This document shows, piece after piece, positions 35,757-45,860 of a stretch of 64,000 nt of DNA. The stretch's first letter is position 1, and each line of letters opens with the position of its first letter. The notes beneath the pieces were generated by a model. It was given only the letters and a program-made list of their open reading frames with translations, was not told the DNA's origin and did no database searches. Position numbers and translations under genes: made by a program. The stretch comes from Desulfobulbaceae bacterium (GTDB lineage Bacteria; Desulfobacterota; Desulfobulbia; Desulfobulbales; SURF-16): the NCBI GenBank assembly GCA_024637145.1, contig JAGXFQ010000040.1, positions 1 through 64,000 on the forward strand. The letters are read 5' to 3'.

Positions 35757-38252
35757 AATCTCCCCTCCCTGCCCATTAATGAGGTGCTTGCCGATCTTCG
35801 CGCCGCCCTGGCCGGCCAGCCGGCGGCAGTCCTGGCCGCGCCGCCTGGCTCCGGCAAGACCACCCTGGTGCCCCTGGCCCTGCTTTCGGAAGTATGGCTG
35901 CAGGGTAAGCGGATCATTATCCTGGAGCCCCGGCGCCTGGCGGCCCGGGCCGCGGCCCGCCGCATGAGTCAGCTCTTGGGACAGGAAGTGGGGGAAACCG
36001 TGGGCTATCGGATCCGTTTTGAGCGCCGGATATCGGCCACCACCCGCATCGAGGTGGTCACGGAGGGCATTCTCAGCCGCATGCTCCAGCACGACCCGGA
36101 GCTTGGCGGTGTCGGTCTGGTTATTTTCGACGAGTTCCATGAGCGCAGCCTCCACGCCGATCTGGCCCTGGCCCTCTGTCTCGATGCCCGGGCCCTGCGC
36201 CCGGATCTGCGTATCCTGGTGATGTCCGCCACCATCGACAGCACGGCCATTGCCGAGCTGCTGGGTAACGCCCCCGTCATCATCAGCCAGGGCCGCTGTT
36301 TTCCGGTGGCCGTCACCTATCTCGGCACCCCGGAGCCCTGGCAGGTGGTGGCGGCCATGGCGACGGCAATTCGGCGTGTCCTTGGGGAGCAGCAGGGGGA
36401 TATCCTTGCCTTTTTGCCGGGTAGCGGCGAGATCCGCAGCCTGGCCCTGAACCTGGCCGATCTGCCGAATCTGGAGATCCTGCCCCTCTACGGTGATCTG
36501 CCCCAGGCGGAACAGGACAGAATTTTCACGCCCAGCGGCACACGGCGTCTGATCCTGGCCACCCCCATCGCTGAAACCAGTCTCACCGTGGAGGGCATCA
36601 CTGTGGTGGTGGACAGCGGTCTGATGAAAAGACCCCGCTTTGATCCGGCCTGCGGCCTCACCCGGCTGGAGACGGTGGCCATCTCCAAGGCCTCGGCCGA
36701 ACAGCGGGCCGGTCGGGCCGGCCGCCTGGCCCCGGGCCATGCCTATCGCCTCTGGAGCCGGGAGGCCCACCACGGCCTGGCTGATTTCCAGCTGCCGGAG
36801 ATTGTCGGTGCTGACCTGGCCCCCCTACTCCTGGATCTGGGGCTGTGGGGGGTCACGGATCCGAGCCGGCTCGCCTGGCTTGATCCGCCCCGCCCCGGCC
36901 AGGTGGAGACGGCTCGCGTCCTGCTGGTCAGCCTGGGGGCCATGGACCAGCACGGCCTGCTCACTGCGCTCGGCAAAAGGCTGGCCCGCCTCCCCCTCCA
37001 TCCCCGTCTCGGCCTGCTGCTGATCAGAGGTCAGGAAAAGGGCCAGGGGACGCTGGCCTGCGATCTGGCCGCCCTGTTGGCTAACCGCGATCTGTTGCGG
37101 GGCGAGGCCCAGAAGGAGAGCGCCGACCTGGAGCTGCGTCTGCAGCTCCTTGAGCTCTGGCGTTGCCACGGGGCGGGCCTGGCCCGGAGCAGGGGTGCTG
37201 ATCCGGCCGCCTGTCGCCGGGTGGATCAAGAGGCCAGGAGCTACCGGGCCCAGCTGGATGGTGACAGCGGCCCGGCCGATTTCGGTGAGGTGGGCACCCT
37301 CCTGGCCCATGCCTATCCGGACCGCCTTGCCGGCCAGCTGGCGCCGGGCGCCCCCCACTATCTGCTGGCTTCGGGCCGTCGGGTCTGCCTGGCTGGCCAT
37401 GATCCTCTGCTGAACCGCCCCCTGCTGGTGGTCCCCCATCTTGACGCCGGGGCCCGCGAAGGCCGCATCTTTCTGGCCGCGGCCATCAGCGTCGAGGAGA
37501 TCAGGGCGGACCATGCCCCGCTGGTGGAGCAGCGCCGGGAGGTGGCCTGGAACCAGGAAACCAAACGGGTGGAAGCCTGGCAGACAGCGGCCGTCGGCAG
37601 CATTGTCCTGGCCCGCCGGCGCTGGCAGCAGCCCCCTGCTGCAGAAGTGGCCGCCTCTTTTTTAGAGGGGGTGGCCCGGCTCGGCCTCGGCGCCCTGCCC
37701 TGGACCCCGCCAAGCCGTGCCTTCCAGGCCCGCCTCATTTTTCTCCATGAATGGCTGCCGGACCAGTGGCCCGCCCTGGACGACGAGGAACTTGGCCGGG
37801 ACCTGGCCTGGCTGGCCCCTTTTGTAACGGGGATGACCCGGGCCGCTGAACTCAAGCGGCTTGACCTGGCGGGCATTTTAGCGGCCCGCTTCAGCTGGCA
37901 ACAGCTCCAGGACCTGGACCGCCTGGCCCCCAGCCATCTGGAGGTGGCCAGTGGCTCCCGCCTCAAACTGCGCTATGAGCCGGGGGCGCCGCCGGTCTTG
38001 GCCGTGCGGATCCAGGAGATGTTCGGCATGGAGGACACACCGACGGTCTGCCAGGGCAGGGTGCCGGTGCTGGTCCATCTCCTCTCGCCGGCCCAGCGCC
38101 CCATCCAGGTGACCCGGGACCTCCGGGGTTTCTGGCGCACCACCTACCAGGAGGTGAAAAAAGAGCTGAAGGGCCGCTATCCCAAACATTTTTGGCCGGA
38201 CGACCCCCTTGTTGCCGAGGCACGGCGCGGAGTCAGGCCACGGAAGGCGTAG
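35757..38252 (+). CDS. hrpB: ATP-dependent helicase HrpB
   Basis: About 831 residues from GTG 35757, where family members usually begin (VNLPSLPINEVL); a TTG at 35721 would add 12 residues. DEAH/RHA-type motifs are in order: APPGSGKTTLVPL (I), RRLAARAAA (Ia), DEFHERS (II, a DEFH variant), MSATID (III), FLPGSGEIRS and the QRAGRAGR motif VI. The C-terminal HrpB domain (RGVRPRKA end) is complete. It is an RNA/DNA-helicase-like enzyme with poorly defined role. It is read away from the antiporter gene. Confidence 0.93.
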   Translation, partial: NLPSLPINEVLADLRAALAGQPAAVLAAPPGSGKTTLVPLALLSEVWLQGKRIIILEPRRLAARAAARRMSQLLGQEVGETVGYRIRFERRISATTRIEVVTEGILSRMLQHDPELGGVGLVIFDEFHERSLHADLALALCLDARALRPDLRILVMSATIDSTAIAELLGNAPVIISQGRCFPVAVTYLGTPEPWQVVAAMATAIRRVLGEQQGDILAFLPGSGEIRSLALNLADLPNLEILPLYGDLPQAEQDRIFTPSGTRRLILATPIAETSLTVEGITVVVDSGLMKRPRFDPACGLTRLETVAISKASAEQRAGRAGRLAPGHAYRLWSREAHHGLADFQLPEIVGADLAPLLLDLGLWGVTDPSRLAWLDPPRPGQVETARVLLVSLGAMDQHGLLTALGKRLARLPLHPRLGLLLIRGQEKGQGTLACDLAALLANRDLLRGEAQKESADLELRLQLLELWRCHGAGLARSRGADPAACRRVDQEARSYRAQLDGDSGPADFGEVGTLLAHAYPDRLAGQLAPGAPHYLLASGRRVCLAGHDPLLNRPLLVVPHLDAGAREGRIFLAAAISVEEIRADHAPLVEQRREVAWNQETKRVEAWQTAAVGSIVLARRRWQQPPAAEVAASFLEGVARLGLGALPWTPPSRAFQARLIFLHEWLPDQWPALDDEELGRDLAWLAPFVTGMTRAAELKRLDLAGILAARFSWQQLQDLDRLAPSHLEVASGSRLKLRYEPGAPPVLAVRIQEMFGMEDTPTVCQGRVPVLVHLLSPAQRPIQVTRDLRGFWRTTYQEVKKELKGRYPKHFWPDDPLVAEARRGVRPRKA

Positions 38253-38419
38253 TTTTTTAACGGGCGGGGAACGCGCGGTGGGTTGAAAAAAAGGACACCA
38301 TAGAGAGGTCTGGGGCGGTCAGGGCATATTTTTCGAGGGTGCCTCAACAGACCGGCGCAGAAAAAGAAAAAGGCACCGCCCGGAACACGAACCCGGCCCA
38401 GAGCTGCCCCTGGCCCGGG

Positions 38420-39586
38420 CTACTCCTTCTCCAGGTCCGGGTAATATTTTTTCAGGCACTTTTCGCAAATACCGTGGCTGAACTCGACACCGGCATGGTC
38501 ATAAAGGTATTTTTCCAGCTTGTTCCAGTAGCCCTTGTCGTCACGAATCTCCTTGCAGTGCATACAGATGGGGATAATGCCCTGCAGGGTTTTTATTTCA
38601 GTCAGGGCCTTTTGCAGTTCATCGTTGGTGGCCTGCAGCTCCGAGGTGCGTTCTCGCACCTTTTCCTCCAGATTATCCATGTGGTGCGAGAGTTTCAGGG
38701 ACATGGTGTTGAAGGTGGTGGTCAGCTCCCTGAGCTCACGGGTGAGCGGTAAGGCTATTTCCCTGTCGAGGAGCGCCTCATTTTCGCTGATCCGGCTGGC
38801 CTTGTCCTGCAGTCTGGTTATGGGCCTGATCACCAGAAAGCGATGGATAAGGTACTGGATGGCAAAGATGAGCAACAGGCTGAGGACAAAGATCTTGGAG
38901 AGATGACGGGAAAAGATGGCAGCCCGTTCATAGGCGGCGGAGAGCGGCACCCGGATTGAGATGGCCGAGATAACTTCGTTTTCATGGCGCTGAAAACTGC
39001 GCTCCGAGCCATAGGTGTCAACCAGGCCCTGCGGCGCCTGGTCCGGCGTGGAGTGGCAGCGCAGGCACGTCTTTTCCATAACCTCGCCGCGCCGCAGGGT
39101 CACATAATAATGCTGGCCGTTGATGTTGCGGATCAGGGAACGATAGTCAAGCTCCGGCGTGCTGTTTAACTCCTTGATAAACGCCCGTTCAAAGGCATCC
39201 GCCTCATTGGCTGGATTGCGGGCGTTAATGGCGCATTCCTTATAATAATAATCTTCCTTGATTAACGATTTGAAGTGTTTGTCTATTTCACGAACGGCAA
39301 AGGTGGAAGACATCCAGGCCGGCTCAAAATAGCTGGTCGGCTGCTCGCTGCTGCGCAGGAGTTCAAAGACCTTGGGTTTCAGGGTGTGGGAGAAATAGGT
39401 GTGGGTTGCCAGGTTATGGTCCAGGATCAGTTCCGCTTTTTTTTCCGCCTCCAGAAGGGCCTGGCGCCGTTCCTCTTGCTGGACGGCATGGATCAGGTAT
39501 AGGGCCAGAATCACCAGGACAAGGGCCAGGCCGAAATTCAGGTAGAGGCCGAGGCCGGGCCGAAAAGATTTTTTTTGCGTAGGCAT
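38420..39586 (-). CDS. Membrane heme sensor: DUF3365 + HAMP + Cys-rich C-terminal domain
   Basis: About 388 residues from ATG 39586; a TTG 16 codons up is less likely. The first transmembrane helix is LGLYLNFGLALVLVILALYL. The periplasmic DUF3365 (Tll0287-like) domain has one c-type heme motif, CLRCH. The second helix is FVLSLLLIFAIQYLIHRFLV, followed by a HAMP domain, a coiled coil and a 60-residue C-terminal module with IPICMHCKEIRDDKGYW and HGICEKCL. That module ends many deltaproteobacterial signalling proteins and its four cysteines could bind metal. No kinase, cyclase or methyl-accepting domain follows, so it needs a partner or signals through the module. It is a redox or NO/CO sensor candidate. 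Confidence 0.75.
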   Translation of the reverse strand: MPTQKKSFRPGLGLYLNFGLALVLVILALYLIHAVQQEERRQALLEAEKKAELILDHNLATHTYFSHTLKPKVFELLRSSEQPTSYFEPAWMSSTFAVREIDKHFKSLIKEDYYYKECAINARNPANEADAFERAFIKELNSTPELDYRSLIRNINGQHYYVTLRRGEVMEKTCLRCHSTPDQAPQGLVDTYGSERSFQRHENEVISAISIRVPLSAAYERAAIFSRHLSKIFVLSLLLIFAIQYLIHRFLVIRPITRLQDKASRISENEALLDREIALPLTRELRELTTTFNTMSLKLSHHMDNLEEKVRERTSELQATNDELQKALTEIKTLQGIIPICMHCKEIRDDKGYWNKLEKYLYDHAGVEFSHGICEKCLKKYYPDLEKE

Positions 39587-39885
39587 TTCTTGTCCCGTGG
39601 TGGCGCGCTTTTTCGCCGCATTTTTTACTTTCAAGGGGCTGGGCGGCGCTGCTGTGCTTCTCCTGTGCAGGGCTGAGCTGTTTCAGGCCCTGCCGGACAA
39701 GGTGGTGATTGGCTCATTCCATGAGCTTTCCATGGACCATACCTGGCGGTGAAAAGCAAGGGTGAATAGATGGCCCGGGCCTTGCCATTGGCGCAGGGGC
39801 AGGGTAAGGTATCTACCCTGGCAGCGACAACGGTTTGCCGGCGCGCCGGCCGGAATTTTGTTGTATCGGTTCCCCCTCTTTGACC
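39587..39885. other. Intergenic region, no gene seen
   Basis: The 299 bases between the leftward heme-sensor gene and the rightward DUF167 gene hold the promoters of both. A short GCCGGCGCGCCGGC palindrome lies at about 39838-39851. No RNA or protein gene is supported. Confidence 0.45.
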
Positions 39886-40194
39886 ATGGTCCGCTACTCG
39901 TCCATGCCCTATCTCACTGAAAATAAAGACGGTACGGTTGTCTTGCGTCTCTATATCCAGCCCAAGGCCTCGCAGAACAAGTTCTGCGGTCTGCATGGCG
40001 AGGAGCTGAAGCTGGCCATCACGGCCCCGCCGGTGGAGGGCCAGGCCAATAAGGCGGTGCAGGCCTTTGTGGCCAGGTTCTTCAAGGTTCCCAAGGCAGC
40101 GGTGATTCTGGCCAGCGGTCAGCAGAGCCGCCATAAGCGGCTGATCATCAAAGGCATTGCCGGTGCAGAGGCGCGCCGCAAGATAGAGGGCTGA
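39886..40194 (+). CDS. DUF167 (YggU) family protein
   Basis: About 102 residues from ATG 39886; ATG 39904 is an alternative. It has the conserved core of the family: LRLYIQPKASQNKFCGLH, ITAPPVEGQANKAVQAF and SGQQSRHKRLIIKG, giving a small alpha/beta fold. DUF167 proteins are near-universal in proteobacteria, often in YggT/YggS operons, and have no known activity. It lies 119 bases upstream of a phosphodiesterase gene. Confidence 0.88.
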   Translation: MVRYSSMPYLTENKDGTVVLRLYIQPKASQNKFCGLHGEELKLAITAPPVEGQANKAVQAFVARFFKVPKAAVILASGQQSRHKRLIIKGIAGAEARRKIEG

Positions 40195-40313
40195 AAAGGC
40201 AGCGTACCCTCTTTATTTTCTGTTGCCGGCCTTGAGATTTCAGGCCACTTCGTTTATCTTTTCCCCCACCATCAAGCTCCTCTTCGACTCCTTCTCTTTA
40301 ATGAGTGGTTCCC

Positions 40314-40802
40314 ATGAAGATCGGCGTTCTTTCCGATACCCATATCAGCGCGCCCACCAGGAGTTTTCTCAACCAGACCGCCCGCTGTTTTGCCCATTGT
40401 CAGGTGATCTTTCATGCCGGTGATCTCGTTGATCTTTCTGTGCTTGCCGCCTTTCAGGGCAAAGAGGTTTATGCCGTGCACGGCAATATGTGCCACTCCG
40501 CGGTGCGCCAGAAGCTGCCCGCCCAGACCGTGATTGAATTGGCCGGCTTTCGGTTTGGCCTCACCCATGGCATGTTGTACCGCCAGCACGTGGAGGAGAA
40601 CCTGTACCGCGATTTCCCCCCGGTGGACTGCATTGTTTCCGGCCATACCCATATCCCGGTCTGTCACCAGCTCTTTGGCGTCCTGTTTATGAACCCGGGC
40701 AGCTTCATGGGCAGCGGCCGCTTTGGCGCCGCCGGCACCTATGGCATTATTGAGGTGGGGGAAACCATCCGCGGTCGGATCCTGGAGGTGCCCCCTGTCT
40801 GA
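40314..40802 (+). CDS. YfcE/MJ0936-type metallophosphoesterase
   Basis: About 162 residues from ATG 40314. The compact phosphodiesterase motif set is complete: VLSDTHI, HAGDL, VHGNMC (GN in place of GNCD), THG and SGHTHIP. The family hydrolyses phosphodiesters using manganese, and most members act on bis-p-nitrophenyl phosphate or cyclic nucleotides in vitro. The protein is cytoplasmic. It is followed by mutS after about 140 bases. Confidence 0.9.
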   Translation: MKIGVLSDTHISAPTRSFLNQTARCFAHCQVIFHAGDLVDLSVLAAFQGKEVYAVHGNMCHSAVRQKLPAQTVIELAGFRFGLTHGMLYRQHVEENLYRDFPPVDCIVSGHTHIPVCHQLFGVLFMNPGSFMGSGRFGAAGTYGIIEVGETIRGRILEVPPV

Positions 40803-40942
40803 AGGGCCTTTGTGCCCTGCCGGCAGGATGCGGGCAAGACCTCTGCTTTCTGGTTGGGCCGCCCTCTGACCCGGAAGCCTTTAGGTGTGTGCAGTGGTGC
40901 AGATGCCGGACCAGAAATCAACAGAGTGAAATCAGAAAAGAG

Positions 40943-43615
40943 ATGAGCAAAAAGGCCCCCAAAATAACCCCCATGATGCAGCAGTATCTGGAGATCAAGC
41001 AGCAGCATCCGGATGCCATCCTCTTTTACCGGCTGGGGGATTTTTACGAGATGTTCTTTGAGGACGCGGTCACCGCCTCCCGGGTGCTGGGTATCACCCT
41101 CACCTCCCGCAACCATAAGGATGACGATAACAAGATCCCTCTGTGCGGCGTCCCCCACCATGCTGCCCCCGCCTATCTGGCCCGGCTGGTGGAGGCCGGT
41201 TTCCGGGTGGCGGTCTGCGAGCAGGTGGAGGATCCTAAAACCGCCAAGGGCGTGGTGAGGCGTGAGGTGGCCCGGGTGGTGAGCCCGGGCGTGGTCACTG
41301 ATGCCGCGGTGCTGGATGATAAGTGCAACCGCTATCTCGCCTCTATTGCCAGGGGTGAGGAGTGGGGCTACAGCCTCCTTGATATCTCCACCGGTGAATT
41401 TCTGGTGGCCCAGCAGCCAGAGCTCGCCGCCCTCTTTGACGAACTGGCCCGCCTGGGACCGGCGGAGATTCTCCTGCCCGACAACCTGCGCGACCAGGAC
41501 GAGATACAGGAGGCTCTGGCCTGCCTGGGCACGGTCTGTCTGACCGTGCGGCCCAAAAACCTGTTCCATCCGGAAACCGCCGGCCAGGTGCTGCTGGAAC
41601 ATTTTCAGACCACCAGTATGGCCGGTTTCGGCTGCGCCCATCTCACCTCCGGCCTGGCCGCGGCCGGCGCCCTGCTCGCCTATGTCCAGGAGACCCAGAA
41701 ATCGGGCCTTGCCCATATCGAGCGGCTCATCGCCATGGAGACCCAGGCGGTGCTCATGCTGGATGAGTCGTCCCGCCGCAACCTGGAGCTCACCAAGACC
41801 ATTATCGGCGCCCAGCGCCAGGGTTCCCTGCTCCATACCCTCGACTTCACCAAGACCCCCATGGGCTCCCGTCTGCTGGCCAGAAATCTCCTCTTTCCGC
41901 TGCGGGACCCGGTGCAGATCAACAAGCGGCTGGAGACAGTGGCCTATTTTCACGGCAACGAACCGGTGCAGGGTGATCTGCTCACCCGCCACAATGTCGC
42001 CACCGGCGCGGCCAGCCGCGAGGAGCTGCGGGAGCTGCTGGCCGGGGTCTATGACCTGGAGCGCTTAAACAGCCGGGTGGTTCTGGGCAGCGCCAATGGC
42101 CGCGACCTCATCGCCCTGAGCCACTCCCTGGCCCGCCTGCCCCGCCTTTGTGAGCTCTGTGCCACCAGCCACGGTATCCTGCAGGAGGAGAGCGGGGCCC
42201 TGGATCTGCTTACCGATATCCAGGCCCTGCTCTGCCAGGCCATCCGTGAGGACGCGCCGGTGGGCCTTCGGGAGGGCAGACTGATCAACAGAGGCTTTCA
42301 CGCGGAGCTGGACGGTTACCTCGCCCTGCTGGTGGATGGCAAGAAGCTCATCCTGGGCCTTGAGGCCCAGGAGCGGCAAAGCAGCGGCATTGCCAAGCTC
42401 AAGATCGGCTTTAACAAGGTGTTCGGGTATTTTATCGAGGTCTCCAAGGCCCAGGCCGCCAAGGTGCCGGACCATTACATCCGCAAGCAGACCCTGGTCA
42501 ATGCCGAGCGCTACATCACCCCGGAGCTCAAGGAGTTTGAGGAAAAGGTGCTGGTGGCTGAGGAAAAAAGACTGGAGCTGGAGTATCGCCTTTTTGTGGA
42601 GATCCGCAATCAGGTGGCCGCGGCCTCCTCGCGCATCTTGGCTGCCGCTTCCTTTGTGGCCCAGGCCGATTATTACACCTGCCTGGCCGAGGCGGCCCGG
42701 CGCTATCATTTCCGGCGGCCCCGGGTGGATGATGGTGACGAGATCATCATCAAGGAGGGCCGCCATCCGGTGATCGAGGCCGCCATGGCTGCCGGTCGTT
42801 TTGTGCCCAATGACATCCATCTCGACCAGAGCAGTCAGGAGGTGTTGATCATCACCGGCCCCAATATGGCGGGCAAATCCACGGTGCTGAGGCAGACGGC
42901 GCTTATCACCCTGATGGCTCAGATGGGTAGCTTTGTGCCGGCCCGGGAGGCCAGAATCGGCGTGGTGGACCGCATCTTCACCCGGGTGGGGGCCATGGAT
43001 GATCTGCGCCGCGGCCAGTCTACCTTTATGGTGGAGATGAATGAGACCGCCAATATCCTCAACAACGCCACGGAAAACAGCCTGGTGATCCTGGATGAGA
43101 TCGGCCGCGGCACCTCCACCTTTGACGGCCTGGCCATTGCCTGGGCCGTCACCGAGGATCTGGTGGCTAAAAACGGCAAGGGCGTCAAGACTATCTTTGC
43201 CACCCACTACCATGAGCTCATCGAGCTGGCCCGCACCCATAAGCGGGTGAAGAATTTCCATATCGGCGTCCGGGAGTGGGATGATACCATCATCTTCCTC
43301 CACAAGCTGCTGCCCGGCGGCACCAGCCGCAGCTACGGCATCCAGGTGGCTGCCCTGGCCGGGGTGCCCCGGCATGTGGTGGAACGGGCCAAGGAGCTGC
43401 TCCATGATATTGAAAGCGGGGAATTCGCCACCCTGGGCCAGCCTCCCTTCAGCCCGGCCAAGGGCAAGAACAAGGGCCAGCCGAGCCAGCTGGATCTCTT
43501 CCCCGCGGCCATGGATGGCCTGCGTCAGCGCCTGGCTGCCCTGGACGTCAACAGCCTCACTCCCCTGGACGCCCTGCAGATGCTTTATACGCTTAAAGAT
43601 GAGGCCCAGGGATGA
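40943..43615 (+). CDS. mutS: DNA mismatch repair protein MutS
   Basis: About 890 residues from ATG 40943, where MSKKAPKITPMMQQYLEIK begins the family core; the frame extends 18 codons up without support. The mismatch-recognition F-x-E motif is in the LGDFYEMFFEDA region. The ATPase has Walker A in ITGPNMAGKSTVLRQ, the FMVEMNETANIL signature, Walker B LVILDEIGRGTSTFDGLA and the THYHEL switch. The C-terminal tail is present. It recognises base mismatches and recruits MutL, which is not in the window. It overlaps the amidase gene by four bases (ATGA). Confidence 0.96.
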   Translation: MSKKAPKITPMMQQYLEIKQQHPDAILFYRLGDFYEMFFEDAVTASRVLGITLTSRNHKDDDNKIPLCGVPHHAAPAYLARLVEAGFRVAVCEQVEDPKTAKGVVRREVARVVSPGVVTDAAVLDDKCNRYLASIARGEEWGYSLLDISTGEFLVAQQPELAALFDELARLGPAEILLPDNLRDQDEIQEALACLGTVCLTVRPKNLFHPETAGQVLLEHFQTTSMAGFGCAHLTSGLAAAGALLAYVQETQKSGLAHIERLIAMETQAVLMLDESSRRNLELTKTIIGAQRQGSLLHTLDFTKTPMGSRLLARNLLFPLRDPVQINKRLETVAYFHGNEPVQGDLLTRHNVATGAASREELRELLAGVYDLERLNSRVVLGSANGRDLIALSHSLARLPRLCELCATSHGILQEESGALDLLTDIQALLCQAIREDAPVGLREGRLINRGFHAELDGYLALLVDGKKLILGLEAQERQSSGIAKLKIGFNKVFGYFIEVSKAQAAKVPDHYIRKQTLVNAERYITPELKEFEEKVLVAEEKRLELEYRLFVEIRNQVAAASSRILAAASFVAQADYYTCLAEAARRYHFRRPRVDDGDEIIIKEGRHPVIEAAMAAGRFVPNDIHLDQSSQEVLIITGPNMAGKSTVLRQTALITLMAQMGSFVPAREARIGVVDRIFTRVGAMDDLRRGQSTFMVEMNETANILNNATENSLVILDEIGRGTSTFDGLAIAWAVTEDLVAKNGKGVKTIFATHYHELIELARTHKRVKNFHIGVREWDDTIIFLHKLLPGGTSRSYGIQVAALAGVPRHVVERAKELLHDIESGEFATLGQPPFSPAKGKNKGQPSQLDLFPAAMDGLRQRLAALDVNSLTPLDALQMLYTLKDEAQG

Positions 43616-45327
43616 CCACTACCTCTCTTTATGGCGCGGCCCGCTTCCCGGCTGTGGCCTGCCTGGTCTGGGTCTGCCTGCTGCTGGGGCTCCTGACCCC
43701 GGCCTCTTCCCCGGCGGCGGCCCTTGATTTCGCGGCTAAGCGCTATAAACAGGCGGCCTCCTACTACAACAACAGCTGCAGCTTCAACAAGAGCGTGAGC
43801 CGCAACCAGTGGCAGGAATGTCTGCGCCTCTTTCAAAAGGCCCATGAGGCCGGGCCAGACCATCAGGAGGTGGCCCCCAAGAGTCTTTTCATGATGGCCA
43901 AGATCTACGGCAAGGCCTACGAGCAGTACGGCATGCGCGAGGACCTCAAGGCCTCGGCCACCTATTATGAGAAACTGACCCTCCTCTTTCCCCGCCATTC
44001 CCTGGCCGATGACGCCATGGTGGCCCTGGGCAAAATCGTGGTGAGTACCAGGCAGAGCCGTGATGTGGTGGATGGCCAGGGTCTGTTGGACAAGGCCCTG
44101 GCGGTGTATGGTGCTGACCAGGCCATGGATGATACGGCCGGTTTTCTCCTCAACCGGCTGCAGGAGCATTCCGGCCAGCGGCACAGCGGCGCAGCTGAGG
44201 CCGGGCCCGCCGCTGGTAACGCCAGCCAGCCCGCCGCCCATGCTGCCCATATCAACCGGCCGGTGCGCTTCTGGTCCAACAAAAACTATACCCGGGTGGT
44301 CATCGAGACCTCAGCCCCGGTGCGCTTCAAGGAACATGTCTTAAAGGCCAATGGCGCTCTGCCGGCCCGCTTCTATGTGGATCTTTTTGACTGCCGCATT
44401 CCTCCCACCTATCAGAATCCGGTCACCATCCAGGACGGTCTTCTGAAGCGCTCCCGCGCCGCCCAGTATGACCCCTCCACTTCGCGGGTGGTGATTGATC
44501 TGGAAACCTTTGCCAAGTACAAGATCTTCAGCCTCGAGGAGCCCTTCCGGGTGGTGATTGACATCACCGGCCTCGAGGAGGACCCGGAAGTGCCTCTGCT
44601 CTTCCGCCAGCCCTGGGATAAAGGCAAAGAGTTTACCCTGGCTGAGCAGCTGGGGCTGGGAGTAAAGACCATTGTTATTGATGCCGGCCATGGGGGCAAG
44701 GACCCGGGCGCCATTGCCCGCACCGGTCTGCGCGAAAAGGATGTGGTGCTCAAGGTGGCCTTAAAGACCCGGGATCACTTGCTTAAGAAGGGCTACAAGG
44801 TGGTGCTGACCAGAAGTACGGATATCTTCCTGCCCCTGGAAGAGCGCACCGCCATTGCCAACACTGAAAATGCCGATCTCTTTCTGTCCATCCATGTCAA
44901 CGCCGCCCCCAATCGGCAGGCCCGCGGCCTGGAGACCTATTATCTGAGCCTGGCCACCACGGACGAAGAGAAACAGGCGGCAGCCATGGAAAACGCCGTC
45001 TCCTCTAAACAGCTTTCCGCCCTGCAGTCCATCCTCTCTGATATCATGAATAATTCCAAGATTGAGGAGTCGCGCAAATTTTCCACTGCCGTGCAGAACT
45101 CCCTGGCCTCAGGCATGAACAAACGCTATGGTAACGTCAAAGATCTGGGGGTCAAAAAGGCGCCTTTTTTTGTCCTTATCGGGGCCCAGATGCCGGCGGT
45201 GCTGGCGGAACTTGCCTTCCTCTCCAACACGGGTGAGGAAAAAAGGCTGCGCAGCGAGGGCTACCTGGACGCCCTTGCCGCTGAGCTTGCCAATGGTGTG
45301 GATATGTACAGCCGCTCCCTGCACTAA
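43612..45327 (+). CDS. amiC: N-acetylmuramoyl-L-alanine amidase with AMIN domain
   Basis: A 571-residue exported protein. The signal peptide is MTTTSLYGAARFPAVACLVW and continues to SPAAA. A helical TPR-like stretch (residues about 45-165) has KAHEAGPDHQEVAPKSLFMMAK. The AMIN domain covers about 215-310 (VRFWSNKNYTRVVIETSAPV) and the zinc amidase_3 domain about 345-565. Catalytic parts are VIDAGHGGKDPGA, the glutamate region LREKDVVL and SIHVNAAPN. It cuts septal peptidoglycan for daughter-cell separation; AMIN targets it to the envelope. It is coupled to mutS by an ATGA overlap, an odd functional pair probably reflecting operon compaction. Confidence 0.92.
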   Translation: MTTTSLYGAARFPAVACLVWVCLLLGLLTPASSPAAALDFAAKRYKQAASYYNNSCSFNKSVSRNQWQECLRLFQKAHEAGPDHQEVAPKSLFMMAKIYGKAYEQYGMREDLKASATYYEKLTLLFPRHSLADDAMVALGKIVVSTRQSRDVVDGQGLLDKALAVYGADQAMDDTAGFLLNRLQEHSGQRHSGAAEAGPAAGNASQPAAHAAHINRPVRFWSNKNYTRVVIETSAPVRFKEHVLKANGALPARFYVDLFDCRIPPTYQNPVTIQDGLLKRSRAAQYDPSTSRVVIDLETFAKYKIFSLEEPFRVVIDITGLEEDPEVPLLFRQPWDKGKEFTLAEQLGLGVKTIVIDAGHGGKDPGAIARTGLREKDVVLKVALKTRDHLLKKGYKVVLTRSTDIFLPLEERTAIANTENADLFLSIHVNAAPNRQARGLETYYLSLATTDEEKQAAAMENAVSSKQLSALQSILSDIMNNSKIEESRKFSTAVQNSLASGMNKRYGNVKDLGVKKAPFFVLIGAQMPAVLAELAFLSNTGEEKRLRSEGYLDALAAELANGVDMYSRSLH

Positions 45328-45411
45328 AATACCCTTTGTCCTGCTTCCCTGGAAAGGGTACGGGGCTCTATTTTTTATTTTAACTCTATAATCCTGAAGG
45401 TCTGAAGAGAG

Positions 45412-45813
45412 ATGAAGATACTTATTGCCGAGGACAATTTTGTGGCGCGAAATATTCTGCACAAGCAGCTGGCAGCTCTTGGTGAGGTGGATAGTGCCGG
45501 GAATGGCAGAGAGGCCTTGGAGGCGGTGAAGATAGCCCTGGAAGGGCATGCACCCTATGGGCTGATTTGTCTGGATGTCACTATGCCCGAGTTGAGCGGC
45601 ATCGGGGCCTTGCAGGGTATCCGCCGCCTGGAGATCCAGGGCGGCGTAAAAGAGCAGAACAGGGCCAAGATACTCATGACCACCGGTCATTCCGATCGGC
45701 AAAAGGTGCTGGCCTCTGCCAAGGCGGGCTGTGATGCTTATATGATCAAACCCATCACTCGGCTCCGCCTTTTTGAGGAGCTCAGCAAGCTCGGTATCGC
45801 AGCAACCGCATAG
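45412..45813 (+). CDS. CheY-like single-domain response regulator
   Basis: A 133-residue receiver domain with E7-D8, phospho-acceptor D55 in LICLDVTMPELSGI, threonine in ILMTTGH and lysine in YMIKPIT. There is no output domain. It lies 84 bases after the amidase gene with no visible kinase nearby. Its partner cannot be told. Confidence 0.9.
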   Translation: MKILIAEDNFVARNILHKQLAALGEVDSAGNGREALEAVKIALEGHAPYGLICLDVTMPELSGIGALQGIRRLEIQGGVKEQNRAKILMTTGHSDRQKVLASAKAGCDAYMIKPITRLRLFEELSKLGIAATA

Positions 45814-45860
45814 AGCGGCAAAGAGTGGGCGCAGGTGAAAATCACCAGCAGCCAGGCGCC

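Noticed and set aside
42065..43405. A 446-residue reverse frame inside mutS
   Set aside because: Antisense to the MutS ATPase, no recognisable motif.
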